From the NCBI RefSeq assembly GCF_012184425.1, contig NZ_VTOW01000001.1:1550001-1614000 (forward strand): DNA of 64,000 nt. The letters are read 5' to 3'. Positions within the stretch are counted from its first letter, which is position 1. The number at the start of each line of letters is the position of its first letter. This DNA comes from Candidatus Manganitrophus noduliformans (GTDB lineage: Bacteria; Nitrospirota; Nitrospiria; SBBL01; Manganitrophaceae). The notes beneath the pieces were generated by a model, which was not told where the DNA came from, did not search any database, and saw nothing but the letters and a program-made list of their open reading frames with translations. The translations under genes and the position numbers were made by a program. Shown one piece after another: positions 9,563-17,974 of this stretch.

Positions 9563-10180
9563 ATGCAGCACGACGAATCGTTTCCCATCGAAGAGCGGCT
9601 TCTCTTCGGCCTGGAGCAGGTGGTCCAGGCGGTTGGGTTTTTATTGGAGCGCCGCAGCCGGGATTCGGCGATCAGCCCGCTGCAGCTTCGGATCCTCCTG
9701 ACCCTGCTGAAGACGGGGGCGAAGCACACCGTCGGTGGAACGGCCGAGGAGCTGTCGGTAACCCCCGCGACGGTCAGCGACGCGGTCGCCTCGCTTGTCA
9801 AAAAGGGACTGCTCGCCAAGAAACGGGGAACCGAAGACGGACGGGTGGCCCATCTCGCCCTCAGCGCGCGGGGAAAGCGGCTGGCCGTGTCGCAGACCGT
9901 TCCCGACGAGTTGATCGACTTGATTCGGACCCTCTCCAAAGGGGAGCAGGAGTCGCTCCTCCTCGTCCTGATCAAATTAATCCGGGGATTTCAGGAGCGG
10001 GGGATGATTCCGATCGCGCGGATGTGCACCAATTGCCGCTTCTTTTCCCCGAACGCCTATCCGGATTCGAAGAAGCCGCACCACTGCGGATTTGTGGAGG
10101 CCCCTTTCGGCGATCGCGAGCTGCGGATCGAATGCCCCGACTACGCGGCGCCGGCCGGTCTGAATGTGCTGAAAGATTAA
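9563..10180 (+). CDS. MarR-family regulator with C-terminal four-cysteine motif
   Basis: The first 150 residues form a MarR-type winged helix: LQLRILLTLL, then the recognition helix region TPATVSDAVASLVKKGLLAKK and the wing GTEDGRVAHLALSARGKRL. A further 45 residues contain CTNC, HHC and ECPDY, a cluster of four cysteines that could bind zinc, copper or an iron-sulfur cluster. The start was set at the ATG with a GGAG site 7 bases away. An ATG 36 bases earlier is also open, but it would lie almost at the predicted transcription start. The gene is 55 bases upstream of the NirK-like gene on the same strand, so it probably controls it in response to metal, redox or nitrogen-oxide signals. The ligand is inferred. 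Confidence 0.82.
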   Translation: MQHDESFPIEERLLFGLEQVVQAVGFLLERRSRDSAISPLQLRILLTLLKTGAKHTVGGTAEELSVTPATVSDAVASLVKKGLLAKKRGTEDGRVAHLALSARGKRLAVSQTVPDELIDLIRTLSKGEQESLLLVLIKLIRGFQERGMIPIARMCTNCRFFSPNAYPDSKKPHHCGFVEAPFGDRELRIECPDYAAPAGLNVLKD

Positions 10181-10235
10181 ATTGAACATGGGGAAGGTTA
10201 CGGCGGAATGAAACATACAAACAAAGGAGCAGTGC

Positions 10236-11114
10236 ATGACACGTTTGAAAAAAGCCGCCGCCATCGGCGCCGCGGGCGTTTTGATCGGCTGGATGATCCT
10301 GCCGGGCGGGACGTCGGCCGCCACCGTGAAAGTTCACCTCACGGCCGAGGAGAAGACCCTTCCGATTTCCGCCGAGGAAACCTATGAAGCCTGGACCTAC
10401 AACGGAAAAGTCCCCGGCCCCGTGGTTCGCGTGAAGCAGGGGGACCAGGTCGAGTTTACGCTGGAGAACAAAGGGGCCCGGCCCCATTCGATCGACTTCC
10501 ACGCGGCCCGGATCAATCCCGGCGTCGCCTACCGGAGCATCGGGGTCGGAGAGACGAATTCGTTTACCTGGAAGGCTGAATATCCCGGTCTCTTCGCCTA
10601 CCACTGCGGGACCTCGCCGATGATCCAGCATGTCGCGAACGGCATGTTCGGGGTGGTCATCGTCGATCCGCAAAAGCCGATGCGGCCGGCGAGAGAATAT
10701 GTCCTCGTTCAGAGCGAGTTCTACCCCGACGTCCCCGCCATGATGGAAAAACGGCGAAAGCATGTCGTCTTCAACGGCCGGGCCAATCAATATATCGAAA
10801 AGCCGTTGACCGCCAAGCCGGGCGAGCTGGTTCGGCTTTACATCGTGAACATCGGGCCGAACAATTTCTCGGCGATCCATGTGATCGGGGGAATTTTCGA
10901 CGCGGTTTATGAAAGCGGAAATCCGGCGAACGCGGTCCGCGGGGTCCAGACCTGGACCATTCCGCCGGCCGGCGGCGCCATCTTCGAATTGACCTTCCCG
11001 GAAGAGGGGAGCTACCCGATCGTCACCCACTCCCTTTCCGACGCGCTGAGCGGCGCCATCGGCGTGATCAACGTCTCCAAGGATGCCGACGGCAAGACGG
11101 AGCTGGTGCCGTAA
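10236..11114 (+). CDS. nirK: NirK-like two-domain copper protein (putative copper nitrite reductase)
   Basis: The 292-residue product has a signal peptide (to about residue 28) and two cupredoxin domains. Type 1 copper ligands fit H84, C124, H132 and M137. Type 2 ligands fit H89, H123 and H265. The catalytic pair of copper nitrite reductases matches D87 and H215 (in IHVIGG). All key residues of NirK are therefore present, supporting periplasmic reduction of nitrite to nitric oxide. It is shorter than classical NirK (about 340-360 residues), with a shorter loop between C124 and H132. The alternative is a related two-domain multicopper oxidase. The ribosome site AAAGGAG is well placed. Confidence 0.82.
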   Translation: MTRLKKAAAIGAAGVLIGWMILPGGTSAATVKVHLTAEEKTLPISAEETYEAWTYNGKVPGPVVRVKQGDQVEFTLENKGARPHSIDFHAARINPGVAYRSIGVGETNSFTWKAEYPGLFAYHCGTSPMIQHVANGMFGVVIVDPQKPMRPAREYVLVQSEFYPDVPAMMEKRRKHVVFNGRANQYIEKPLTAKPGELVRLYIVNIGPNNFSAIHVIGGIFDAVYESGNPANAVRGVQTWTIPPAGGAIFELTFPEEGSYPIVTHSLSDALSGAIGVINVSKDADGKTELVP

Positions 11115-11139
11115 CCTTCCCCAACTTGCAGTCGGCTTG

Positions 11140-11169
11140 GGCGGCCCCGTATTCCATCGCGGGGCCGCC
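11140..11169 (+). terminator. Hairpin after the NirK-like gene
   Basis: A 9-bp GC-rich stem (GGCGGCCCC and its complement) with a 12-base loop lies 26 bases after the stop codon. Only a weak T-tract follows, so termination may be partial. It separates the regulator/NirK unit from the DAHP-synthase-like gene. Confidence 0.5.
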
Positions 11170-11331
11170 GATCACCTTTCAAAACGATTCCGTTTTCCTC
11201 TTTTCATCAGACGACGGGATTGACAGAACCCCCTCCTTCATGGAAAAATCAACCGCCCGTGGAATCCGGACGTCATCCACCCGCTCGGGGATCGCCGGAA
11301 TCATTGTGATCATAAAAGAGGAATACTACAA

Positions 11332-12450
11332 ATGCTTCTCATTTTACACCCCCATATCGACGAGAACAGCGCCGCTTTCCAACAGACCTGGGCCTACCTG
11401 GCCGCTCTTCCGAACATTCGCGTCCAGAAACATATCGTTCAAGGAAAGGCGCAGCGGCTCACGGAGATCTATCTGATCGGAGACACCGCCAAAATCGACC
11501 GGGAGCTGATCGAAGCCCTCCCGGCGGTGGAGCGGGTCGTCCGGATCTCGGAGGAGTACCGCATCCTGGGAAGGCATAAAGACGAGCGCCGCGCCATCGG
11601 GTTCGAATACAACGGCATCCAGTTCGACCAGGACCGTCTCCACATCTTCGCCGGGCTTTGCGCCGTCGACACGAAGGAGAACGTCGAGGCGATGTTGAAG
11701 GCGCTCTCCGCGCAGGGCCAGCGCTGCACGCGGATGGGGGCCTACAAGCCGCGGACCAATCCCTACTCCTTCCAGGGGCACGGCAAGGGGTGTCTGCCGT
11801 ATACCTTCGAGCTGGCGGGGAAATACGGGATTAAGGTGATTGCGATGGAGGTGACGCATGAAGACCATGTCGAGCAGATCGACACCTGTTTGGAGCAGAC
11901 CGGCCGGCCGACGGGGGTGATGCTGCAGATCGGCACCCGCAACACGCAGAACTTCGAGCTCCTCAAGGCGATCGGCCGGCAGGCGAAATACCCGGTGCTG
12001 ATCAAGCGGGGCTACGGCATTCCGCTGACCGAGTCGCTGAACGCCGCCGAGTATCTGGCGAGCGAAGGGAACGCGAATGTGATCTTTTGCCTTCGCGGAA
12101 TGCACAGCTCGTTCGCCGCGCCGCATCGAAACCTGGTCGACTTCGCCCAGATCCCGGTGGTGAAGCGCCTCACCCGGATGCCGGTCGGAATCGACCCCTC
12201 CCACTCGATCGGCGGCCGCGACCGCTCCCCCGACGGACTGCTCGATCTCTTCCACGCAACGGCGCAAGGGGTGATCGCGGGAGCCAACCTGATTCTGGTC
12301 GATTTCCATCCGGAGCCGCTCAAGGCGCTGGTCGACGGCCCGCAGGCGCTCCGTTTGGAGGAGCTGCCGCATTTCCTGGAAGATGTGCAGATCGCGCGCG
12401 AGGCGTACGAGAAGCGCCGCCGCCTTGCAAAAACCGCAATGACAATTTAG
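11332..12450 (+). CDS. DAHP synthase-like protein (type I, AroA-beta/KdsA family), divergent
   Basis: The 372-residue product has a small ferredoxin/ACT-like N-terminal domain (1-70) and a TIM-barrel typical of 3-deoxy-7-phosphoheptulonate synthase, which condenses PEP and erythrose 4-phosphate to begin aromatic amino-acid synthesis. Recognisable motifs are GAYKPRTNPYSFQGHG, IGTRNTQNFELL, PVLIKRG and IDPSHSIGG. Some normally fixed positions differ: AGLCAVDT replaces AGPCSVES, CLRG replaces CERG, and DFHPEP replaces EVHPEP at a metal ligand. It may therefore be a paralogue with altered activity. The ribosome site is GAGG, 9 bases from the ATG. It stands alone, not in an aro operon. Confidence 0.8.
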   Translation: MLLILHPHIDENSAAFQQTWAYLAALPNIRVQKHIVQGKAQRLTEIYLIGDTAKIDRELIEALPAVERVVRISEEYRILGRHKDERRAIGFEYNGIQFDQDRLHIFAGLCAVDTKENVEAMLKALSAQGQRCTRMGAYKPRTNPYSFQGHGKGCLPYTFELAGKYGIKVIAMEVTHEDHVEQIDTCLEQTGRPTGVMLQIGTRNTQNFELLKAIGRQAKYPVLIKRGYGIPLTESLNAAEYLASEGNANVIFCLRGMHSSFAAPHRNLVDFAQIPVVKRLTRMPVGIDPSHSIGGRDRSPDGLLDLFHATAQGVIAGANLILVDFHPEPLKALVDGPQALRLEELPHFLEDVQIAREAYEKRRRLAKTAMTI

Positions 12451-12522
12451 CGAATCGTTTTCCCTCCAGCCGAGCCGCATTCCCCTTTTCAAATCTCACC
12501 CGGTCTCTTGATCGGCGGAAAG

Positions 12523-12960
12523 TCACCCCTCCAGCAAAAACGTCACCGGCCCGTCATTATGAAGCGAGACGACCATGTGCGCGCCGAACCGGCCGGTCTC
12601 TACGGTGAGGCCGGAGGCGGCGAGGCGGTCGACAAAGGTGCGGTAGAGGGCTTCGGCGAGATCGGGGGGCGCGGCGGTGGAGAAGCCGGGGCGGGTTCCT
12701 TTGGCGACGTCGGCGACCAGGGTGAATTGCGAGACGACGAGGAAAGCGCCTTTGATCTCTTGGATGGAGCGGTTCATCCGGCCTTCCTCATCCTCAAAGA
12801 TCCGGTAGGCGAGCAGCCGCTCCGCGAGACGAACGGCTTGCGCGGCGGTGTCTTCCTTCGCGACGCCGAGGAGGACGACCAGGCCGGGACCGATCCGGCC
12901 GATCACCTCTTGATCGACAGCGACCTGGGCTTCGATGACCCGTTGGATGAGAATTCGCAT
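12523..12960 (-). CDS. dtd: D-aminoacyl-tRNA deacylase
   Basis: The 145-residue product is full length for the DTD family. It has the active-site motif SQFTL at about residue 98 and the cross-subunit motif NDGPVTF near the C terminus (where Gly-Pro is the chiral-selective element). The enzyme hydrolyses D-amino acids, and glycine mischarged on tRNA-Ala, acting as a homodimer in the cytoplasm. It lies between the convergent DAHP-synthase-like gene and the cytochrome gene, 53 bases downstream of the latter on the same strand, so co-transcription is possible. Confidence 0.96.
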   Translation of the reverse strand: MRILIQRVIEAQVAVDQEVIGRIGPGLVVLLGVAKEDTAAQAVRLAERLLAYRIFEDEEGRMNRSIQEIKGAFLVVSQFTLVADVAKGTRPGFSTAAPPDLAEALYRTFVDRLAASGLTVETGRFGAHMVVSLHNDGPVTFLLEG

Positions 12961-13012
12961 CGATGAAGTCGATTCGGATGAACTGCAGAGAAGCGATCGA
13001 AAAGGCTTCCCC

Positions 13013-14185
13013 TTAGTCCCTCATTTTCGAGACGCTCCCGGCGTCGTCGGAAGCGGGCTGAAACTGATTCTCCATCGCCCCCTCGTCGAGGGTCAGGAGG
13101 AACTCGGCCAGGTTTTCCGCCGCGCCGAAGGTCAACCGCTCTTTAAAGTTCTTCGGCATGGCGTCGTCGAAGCCGGGAACGATGAACCCGCTTGGGTTCA
13201 GGATCGACTCGATCACATATTGCTTCGGCGTCGTCGCCCGGACCTTCCCCTCGCTTAAGGCGCGTTGATATTCCGGAGATTGAATCCGCTTCTCGGCGGT
13301 CGTCTTGAGGGTCAACACGGGACCGATCGTTCCGACCTGCGCGATCCGGACCGTCGGGATTTTGTGACAGACATAACACGCCAGCTTCTCGATGATCACA
13401 TCGGGCGGCTCTTTGGAGAGACCGACCTTCGAAAGGTCCTGCGGAACGGCGACCGACAGCGGCTTTTTGTCGGCTCCTTCGGGGAGGGTTAATTGCCTTC
13501 CGAAATAGTTCTCCCAGTCCTCTTTGGCCGTCACCTTCGAAAGATCCCCCTGCGCCTCGACCGCCTGCAGGTAGGCGACGACCGCCGCCATCTCATAGTC
13601 GCTCAGCCCGAGATCCGGGCGTGGAATGAGCGGCATCATGCTGACGGTGTCGTTCGAGTCATGAATGCCGAGTCCCTCCACTACATAACAGCTGGGGCAA
13701 TAAATCGACTCGATGACATATTCGCCCGCGGTTTTCGCATGGGGCCGGATTCCCGTTTTCGGCTCCCCGGCCTCGGTGTGCCGCCGGGCAAACGCCTGGT
13801 AGCGCTCTTCTTTGATTCGCTCGCCGGCGCGCGCCATCACCCCGATCAACGGCGGGAAGCGATTCGGCGGCTGTTCCGGCAGAATCTTGTGGCAGGAGGG
13901 GCACTGGCCCGGGCCGACCGGCAGGCCCTGATCCGAATCGAGGCGGGGATTGTTGTTCCCGAAGAGAACCCGCTCTCCCAGATCGACCAATCTTTCCGGA
14001 GAAAAGGGATCGGCGTTCTCGGCCCGCTTGGCGAGCGGAGCGGACGCCGCGGTGGGCGAGGGAGCGGCCGGTCTCTTCCGAGCCTCCCCCGATCTGAACT
14101 CGCGCACCAGCATTAAAACCAAAAGGAGCAATGCGCCCAAAACCAGGTGTAAGAGGGGACTGCTTAATTTCGATTTCTTTTTCAT
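13013..14185 (-). CDS. Membrane-anchored dihaem cytochrome c
   Basis: The 390-residue product has an N-terminal membrane anchor (about 11-27) followed by two cytochrome c domains. Haem-binding sites are CPSCH at 95-99 and CYVCH at 270-274. Each domain ends in a similar block containing YVIESI and a later Met-Pro (MMP near 194, AMP near 345) that supplies the likely axial methionine. A third CxxC (C163, C166, followed by Tyr) lies in the YVIESI block of domain 1, where domain 2 has NPSGF, so it is not a lost haem site. It probably carries electrons in the periplasm; its partners are not encoded next to it. Confidence 0.87.
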   Translation of the reverse strand: MKKKSKLSSPLLHLVLGALLLLVLMLVREFRSGEARKRPAAPSPTAASAPLAKRAENADPFSPERLVDLGERVLFGNNNPRLDSDQGLPVGPGQCPSCHKILPEQPPNRFPPLIGVMARAGERIKEERYQAFARRHTEAGEPKTGIRPHAKTAGEYVIESIYCPSCYVVEGLGIHDSNDTVSMMPLIPRPDLGLSDYEMAAVVAYLQAVEAQGDLSKVTAKEDWENYFGRQLTLPEGADKKPLSVAVPQDLSKVGLSKEPPDVIIEKLACYVCHKIPTVRIAQVGTIGPVLTLKTTAEKRIQSPEYQRALSEGKVRATTPKQYVIESILNPSGFIVPGFDDAMPKNFKERLTFGAAENLAEFLLTLDEGAMENQFQPASDDAGSVSKMRD

Positions 14186-14368
14186 TCGCTATCTATTCCT
14201 TCTTAAATCGACGGGTGGAGAAACGGTGTGGCGGGTTTTTTTCATCTCAGGTGATGGATATTGCCTAGATGTTCCACGGTTGGCGGTCGTCATGAAACGG
14301 GAGAATATCAGAAGGAAGGGGATGTTTCAAGAGCCGGCTTGTTGAAAGGATCAAGCGAATGATCGCCC

Positions 14369-15916
14369 TCAGCGGGGCACGCTTGGTCCGATTTGGAGGG
14401 TGGCGCCGACGGTGAAGAGCCGGTCCATTCCGGCCTCTCGGGTCGGGTCATAGGTCCGCCCGGCATTCACCGAGAAATCGAGCCAGCGCCAGCGGTAGCC
14501 GAGCGCCGCCCCCGCTTCGTAGCCGATTTTCTCTTTGCCGCTGCCGAGGGCGAGCGCCGGACCGCCGGAAAAGGAGAGGTAGCCCCCGCCCGGCTTGCTC
14601 GGATCGAATCGAAGGCCGCCGAGTAACGAGACGAGCATGGTCGTTCCGGCCGGAGCCGCTCCGGTTTCTCCCGTCGCTTCACCGATCAGGCCGACGCCGA
14701 TCCCGAGAGAGGGGTGAACAAAGCTGAGGACCGGCCCCCGTTTTTCCAGACCGAGATAGAGGCGCGCGTACGAGGCGGAGGTTCCTTCCTCCGGAAATGC
14801 TTTTCCGCCCGACACGCTCAACACCGGTACGAAGCCCGCATCGTAGGTGCATTTGGCCGCATCTCCGCTGCCGAAGCCGAAACACGATTTCTCGCACCCG
14901 GCGGCGAGCGGGCCATGCCCGAACGGGGCCCACTCGGTCAGATGGATCACTTCGTGAAGGATGGTCGATTCGAGCGGACCGCAGATCGCGTTCATCGCAT
15001 CCGGGTAGAGATTGACGGTGGAGCTGAAGAAGCGATTCGCCCGGCCGCACGGGTTGCCCGTTCCCTGGTTGCATTTGATTGTCAGGCCGTTGAATTCATC
15101 GAGGATGTTTTCTTTCAACGACTTGGTTTTCACGCAGTTGCTCGTGTGAACTTGGTTGAAGGCGGCTTGGGCCGCCGCTTCGACGATCGCCTTGTTGTAA
15201 GGGGCGGTGTTGCACCCGGATGATGTGGTGACCGAATAACGGGGCGCCGGCGCGGCGGCGCCTCCCCCTCCCGCTTGCCGTTGAAGCGCCGAGGCGGCCC
15301 CCCCCTGCTGGACCACATGGGTCAGCTCGTGCGCCAGCAGCTTTTTTCCTTGAGAAGTGTGCGGCGCATATTCCCCTTCGGCGAAGACGACATCCCGCCC
15401 GACGGTGTAGGCGAGCGCATCGACCGCGCGGGCCGACGTGACCGCTTGCCGGTCGGTGTGGACTCGCACCGGGCTTAAGTCGTAGCCGAACCGCGGCTCG
15501 AAGAAGGCGCGGGTCCCTGAATCGAGCGGGTGGCCCGGCGCGCGGAGAGCTTCGTGGACGATGGGGGGAACGGTGCTTTGGGTGGCGTCGGCCGTCTCGG
15601 CCCGTTGGGTTTGCAGATCCGCCTGTCCGGCCTGTTTCGTCCGGCAGGGGGCGCATTCGCCGCCGCAGGAACAGGGAGCGGCTTTCTTCGGCTCCGGCAT
15701 GCGCATCACTTGCGCTGCGACCCGATCGGCCTCCTGTTCGTGTCGGTCTCCCGGGGGGGCGACGTTCAGTTTCGTCTGCAGGCGTTGTGCGGCTTGGTTT
15801 CCGAGGGTGCGTTGTAACTCGAGCAGGGAATGAGGATGTTGAGACGGATGATGCGATCGGAGGTCGTTGGAGGTTCGCCGTGGAGGTTGCTTCTGTTTCT
15901 GTGTGAAGATGCGCAT
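14369..15916 (-). CDS. DUF4157 protein with two HExxH motifs (injection-system effector-like)
   Basis: The 515-residue product has a polar N terminus without a signal peptide, a cysteine cluster CSCGGECAPC at 82-91, and a DUF4157 domain at about 130-207 that ends in HELTHVVQQ (HExxH at 196-200). A second segment with conserved-looking cysteines holds another HExxH (HEVIH, 321-325, preceded by STIL). The last 110 residues have repeated Gly-rich beta strands like a small outer-membrane barrel. DUF4157 domains mark effectors of extracellular contractile injection systems and related polymorphic toxins. No sheath, tube or baseplate gene is in this window, so it is an orphan. The second HExxH suggests a metallopeptidase payload; that is inference. 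Confidence 0.78.
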   Translation of the reverse strand: MRIFTQKQKQPPRRTSNDLRSHHPSQHPHSLLELQRTLGNQAAQRLQTKLNVAPPGDRHEQEADRVAAQVMRMPEPKKAAPCSCGGECAPCRTKQAGQADLQTQRAETADATQSTVPPIVHEALRAPGHPLDSGTRAFFEPRFGYDLSPVRVHTDRQAVTSARAVDALAYTVGRDVVFAEGEYAPHTSQGKKLLAHELTHVVQQGGAASALQRQAGGGGAAAPAPRYSVTTSSGCNTAPYNKAIVEAAAQAAFNQVHTSNCVKTKSLKENILDEFNGLTIKCNQGTGNPCGRANRFFSSTVNLYPDAMNAICGPLESTILHEVIHLTEWAPFGHGPLAAGCEKSCFGFGSGDAAKCTYDAGFVPVLSVSGGKAFPEEGTSASYARLYLGLEKRGPVLSFVHPSLGIGVGLIGEATGETGAAPAGTTMLVSLLGGLRFDPSKPGGGYLSFSGGPALALGSGKEKIGYEAGAALGYRWRWLDFSVNAGRTYDPTREAGMDRLFTVGATLQIGPSVPR

Positions 15917-15999
15917 CGCCTTCCTCTGATCCTGAGATATTTTCGCCTGCCGGCAGGGGGAATGTCAAAGTAAAGATTCATTCGCCTCTTGATGACATG

Positions 16000-16524
16000 T
16001 CAAAGCGGCAGGTGCATCTCGGAAAGTGCTGCCAGGAGGTCTTGTTCTTGGATTGCTTTCGTCTTTGCGAGAGGAAAATCGTAGGTCCGCCCTGAAGCGG
16101 TCAGCTCAAGCCACCACCATTCTCCCCCCATTGTCGTTGTGAAAAGCAAGTAAAAGCCGACGGCGCTGAAACCAAGGACGGCAATGAGGAGCATTCCGGC
16201 CATCCGTCCTTGGCTGCCGATGACCATCGGATTCTGGGTGTCGACCAAGCGGGGAATGAAGTAATAGCCGAAAGTCCCGAAGGAGAGGATCAGGATCAAC
16301 GCCAGTGCGAGTCCTAAAGCCGGGTATTTGACGCGTGATTTTTGATGCAGGCGAACCGAGGTAATTTCGTTGAGTCGAAATTTTTCTTTGAAACCGTTCT
16401 CACGCAGAATAATCAATTGTGTTTTCGTAGAGGTCAGTCGGCCGATTTTTCGAATAACCTCTTCTTCGGTAGAGGGAGACACTTCTTTTTCAGGATATTT
16501 TACGAATGACCAGGGATTATACAT
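16000..16524 (-). CDS. Two-TM membrane protein of unknown function
   Basis: The 174-residue product has a cytosolic N-terminal segment with PH-like strands (TKTQLIILRENGFKEKFRLNE), two membrane helices at about 68-90 and 110-130, and a short C-terminal domain with GEWWWLELTASG. The arrangement resembles small bacterial PH-domain-like membrane proteins, but I do not recognise a named family. Its start follows directly after the stop of the zinc-ribbon gene, so the two are probably one operon. Confidence 0.6.
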   Translation of the reverse strand: MYNPWSFVKYPEKEVSPSTEEEVIRKIGRLTSTKTQLIILRENGFKEKFRLNEITSVRLHQKSRVKYPALGLALALILILSFGTFGYYFIPRLVDTQNPMVIGSQGRMAGMLLIAVLGFSAVGFYLLFTTTMGGEWWWLELTASGRTYDFPLAKTKAIQEQDLLAALSEMHLPL

Positions 16525-16740
16525 TTAATGTTTCCGCATACTTTCTGTCTTCCGGCAATTTACACATAGAGTCTCGCAGGCCTTAAAAGCCCTCCACCCT
16601 TGAAACCAGCCGTGCAGATGCCGGTTGCAGAGAAGCCGCCGGCATCGGCTGCAGATCCCGCCGTCTGCAGTGTCGAATCGCCCGCGGCATTGGTCGCATT
16701 CCATCAGGGTGAATGAGCTCGAGCCCGACCTGTTCTTCAT
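16525..16740 (-). CDS. Small zinc-ribbon protein, copy 1
   Basis: The product (71 residues from the first ATG, 59 from the second) is a cysteine-rich protein with the pairs CDQC, CSRC, C-NRH and CVNC, enough for two zinc sites of a B-box or zinc-ribbon type. A near-identical copy lies about 2 kb away at 18526-18741 on the same strand, including flanking non-coding DNA. Neither ATG has a clear ribosome site. Partner and function are unknown; each copy sits before a different small membrane protein. Confidence 0.6.
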   Translation of the reverse strand: MKNRSGSSSFTLMECDQCRGRFDTADGGICSRCRRLLCNRHLHGWFQGWRAFKACETLCVNCRKTESMRKH

Positions 16741-16966
16741 GTGAGGGTGAGTGCCTGTGGCGGTTTACGCGGGCGGGTCGGACTGGAGGTGGTTTGCCGT
16801 GGATTCCGTTTCGGGAGAGAGAGTCGCATCGCCTTTCTCGCGGTTTCGGCTATTTTCGCTCCTCGGCATGCATTTGTCAAAGGAAAGATAGAAATCGGGG
16901 GGCCTTCCGATCGTTTTAGGGCGGGGTCTTGTTTGCTTGGAGGCCGGCGGAGAAGTCTCATCCGGG

Positions 16967-17800
16967 TTAGAACTGAAGACTTCCCTGAAAGACGAGTCGA
17001 TTCGTATCTTCGACGCCTGATTCGCTCCGGATCCGTTTCTGTATTCCGCCGGTGACGTTGAGGTGAGAAGTGACATAGCGGAGCGCGGCCGTCAGGCCGG
17101 TGTAGTCTCCTTCGAGCAGGGTGTCGTTGTTTTGGGTGGTGTTTACCTCTAAGAGGAGCTGCAGCTGTTTTGATTCGGTCAGGGGGAAGAGGGCGCCGAA
17201 GTCGATCAGCGTGTGTCTTTCCTCGTATGATTTTCCGAAATCGGAGATCATGATTCCGGCGTCGAAATAAAAGCCGACGAGGATGCTATGGGGTTTTCCG
17301 AGTTCGGCCTCCGCAGACGAAACGAGCAGCGCCTTCAATCCCCACGATCCGAACTGCCGCAGCTCGTCCTTGCCGGTCGGCTTAAAATAAGTGAAGGAAA
17401 GTCCGGCCGCGGGGAGGTTGTCTTTTTTGTTCTCGTCAATGAAACGCCACTTCAGGGAAACATCGACGTCCTGGAGGGTCCGTTCCTCCATTCCGACGAC
17501 ATTCACGAACAGATAATCCGCGCGGGCCGACAACTCCAGGCGGTCGAGAAGGCCGACGGTGACCGTGGGCATCAATTCGTTTAACGTGAGGTCCGGGCGG
17601 TCGCTCTGCTCGTTGGCGAGGCTGAACCCTATTTCAATTTGTCCCGGCGCCAACGTATCGGCCGATTGGGTGAAAAGGAGCCCGCTCGGTCCGAATACCG
17701 TGGGAGAGGTTTTTACAAACTCGGTGTGATGATCCGCCCAGGCAGTCGTGGATGAAAGATAAAATGCAAGGAGCGACAGGAACAAAAAAAAGCGACGCAT
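16967..17800 (-). CDS. Outer-membrane beta-barrel, transporter-like
   Basis: The 277-residue product begins MRRFFLFLSLLAFYLSSTTAWA, a clear signal peptide, followed by amphipathic strands through to a C-terminal strand ending in Phe (RLVFQGSLQF), the hallmark of outer-membrane barrels. TLAPGQIEIGFSLANEQ near the N terminus resembles the transporter/DUF3187-like barrels. I set the start at this ATG because longer in-frame starts would bury the signal peptide. No ligand can be inferred. Confidence 0.72.
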   Translation of the reverse strand: MRRFFLFLSLLAFYLSSTTAWADHHTEFVKTSPTVFGPSGLLFTQSADTLAPGQIEIGFSLANEQSDRPDLTLNELMPTVTVGLLDRLELSARADYLFVNVVGMEERTLQDVDVSLKWRFIDENKKDNLPAAGLSFTYFKPTGKDELRQFGSWGLKALLVSSAEAELGKPHSILVGFYFDAGIMISDFGKSYEERHTLIDFGALFPLTESKQLQLLLEVNTTQNNDTLLEGDYTGLTAALRYVTSHLNVTGGIQKRIRSESGVEDTNRLVFQGSLQF

Positions 17801-17974
17801 AGGTCCCCTCTCAACGCGGTTGATATCACCGATCATCATCCTGATGAGGAGTATATCCAAGGGTCCGAAAACGGTCAAGGAAGCGCGGCTCTTATTATCC
17901 CATCTTGGTGTGGGGCATGTCGAAGGATCCGCGTCGACGCGATTCATGAGCGACGTTTCTCTCCGGTGATGCGA

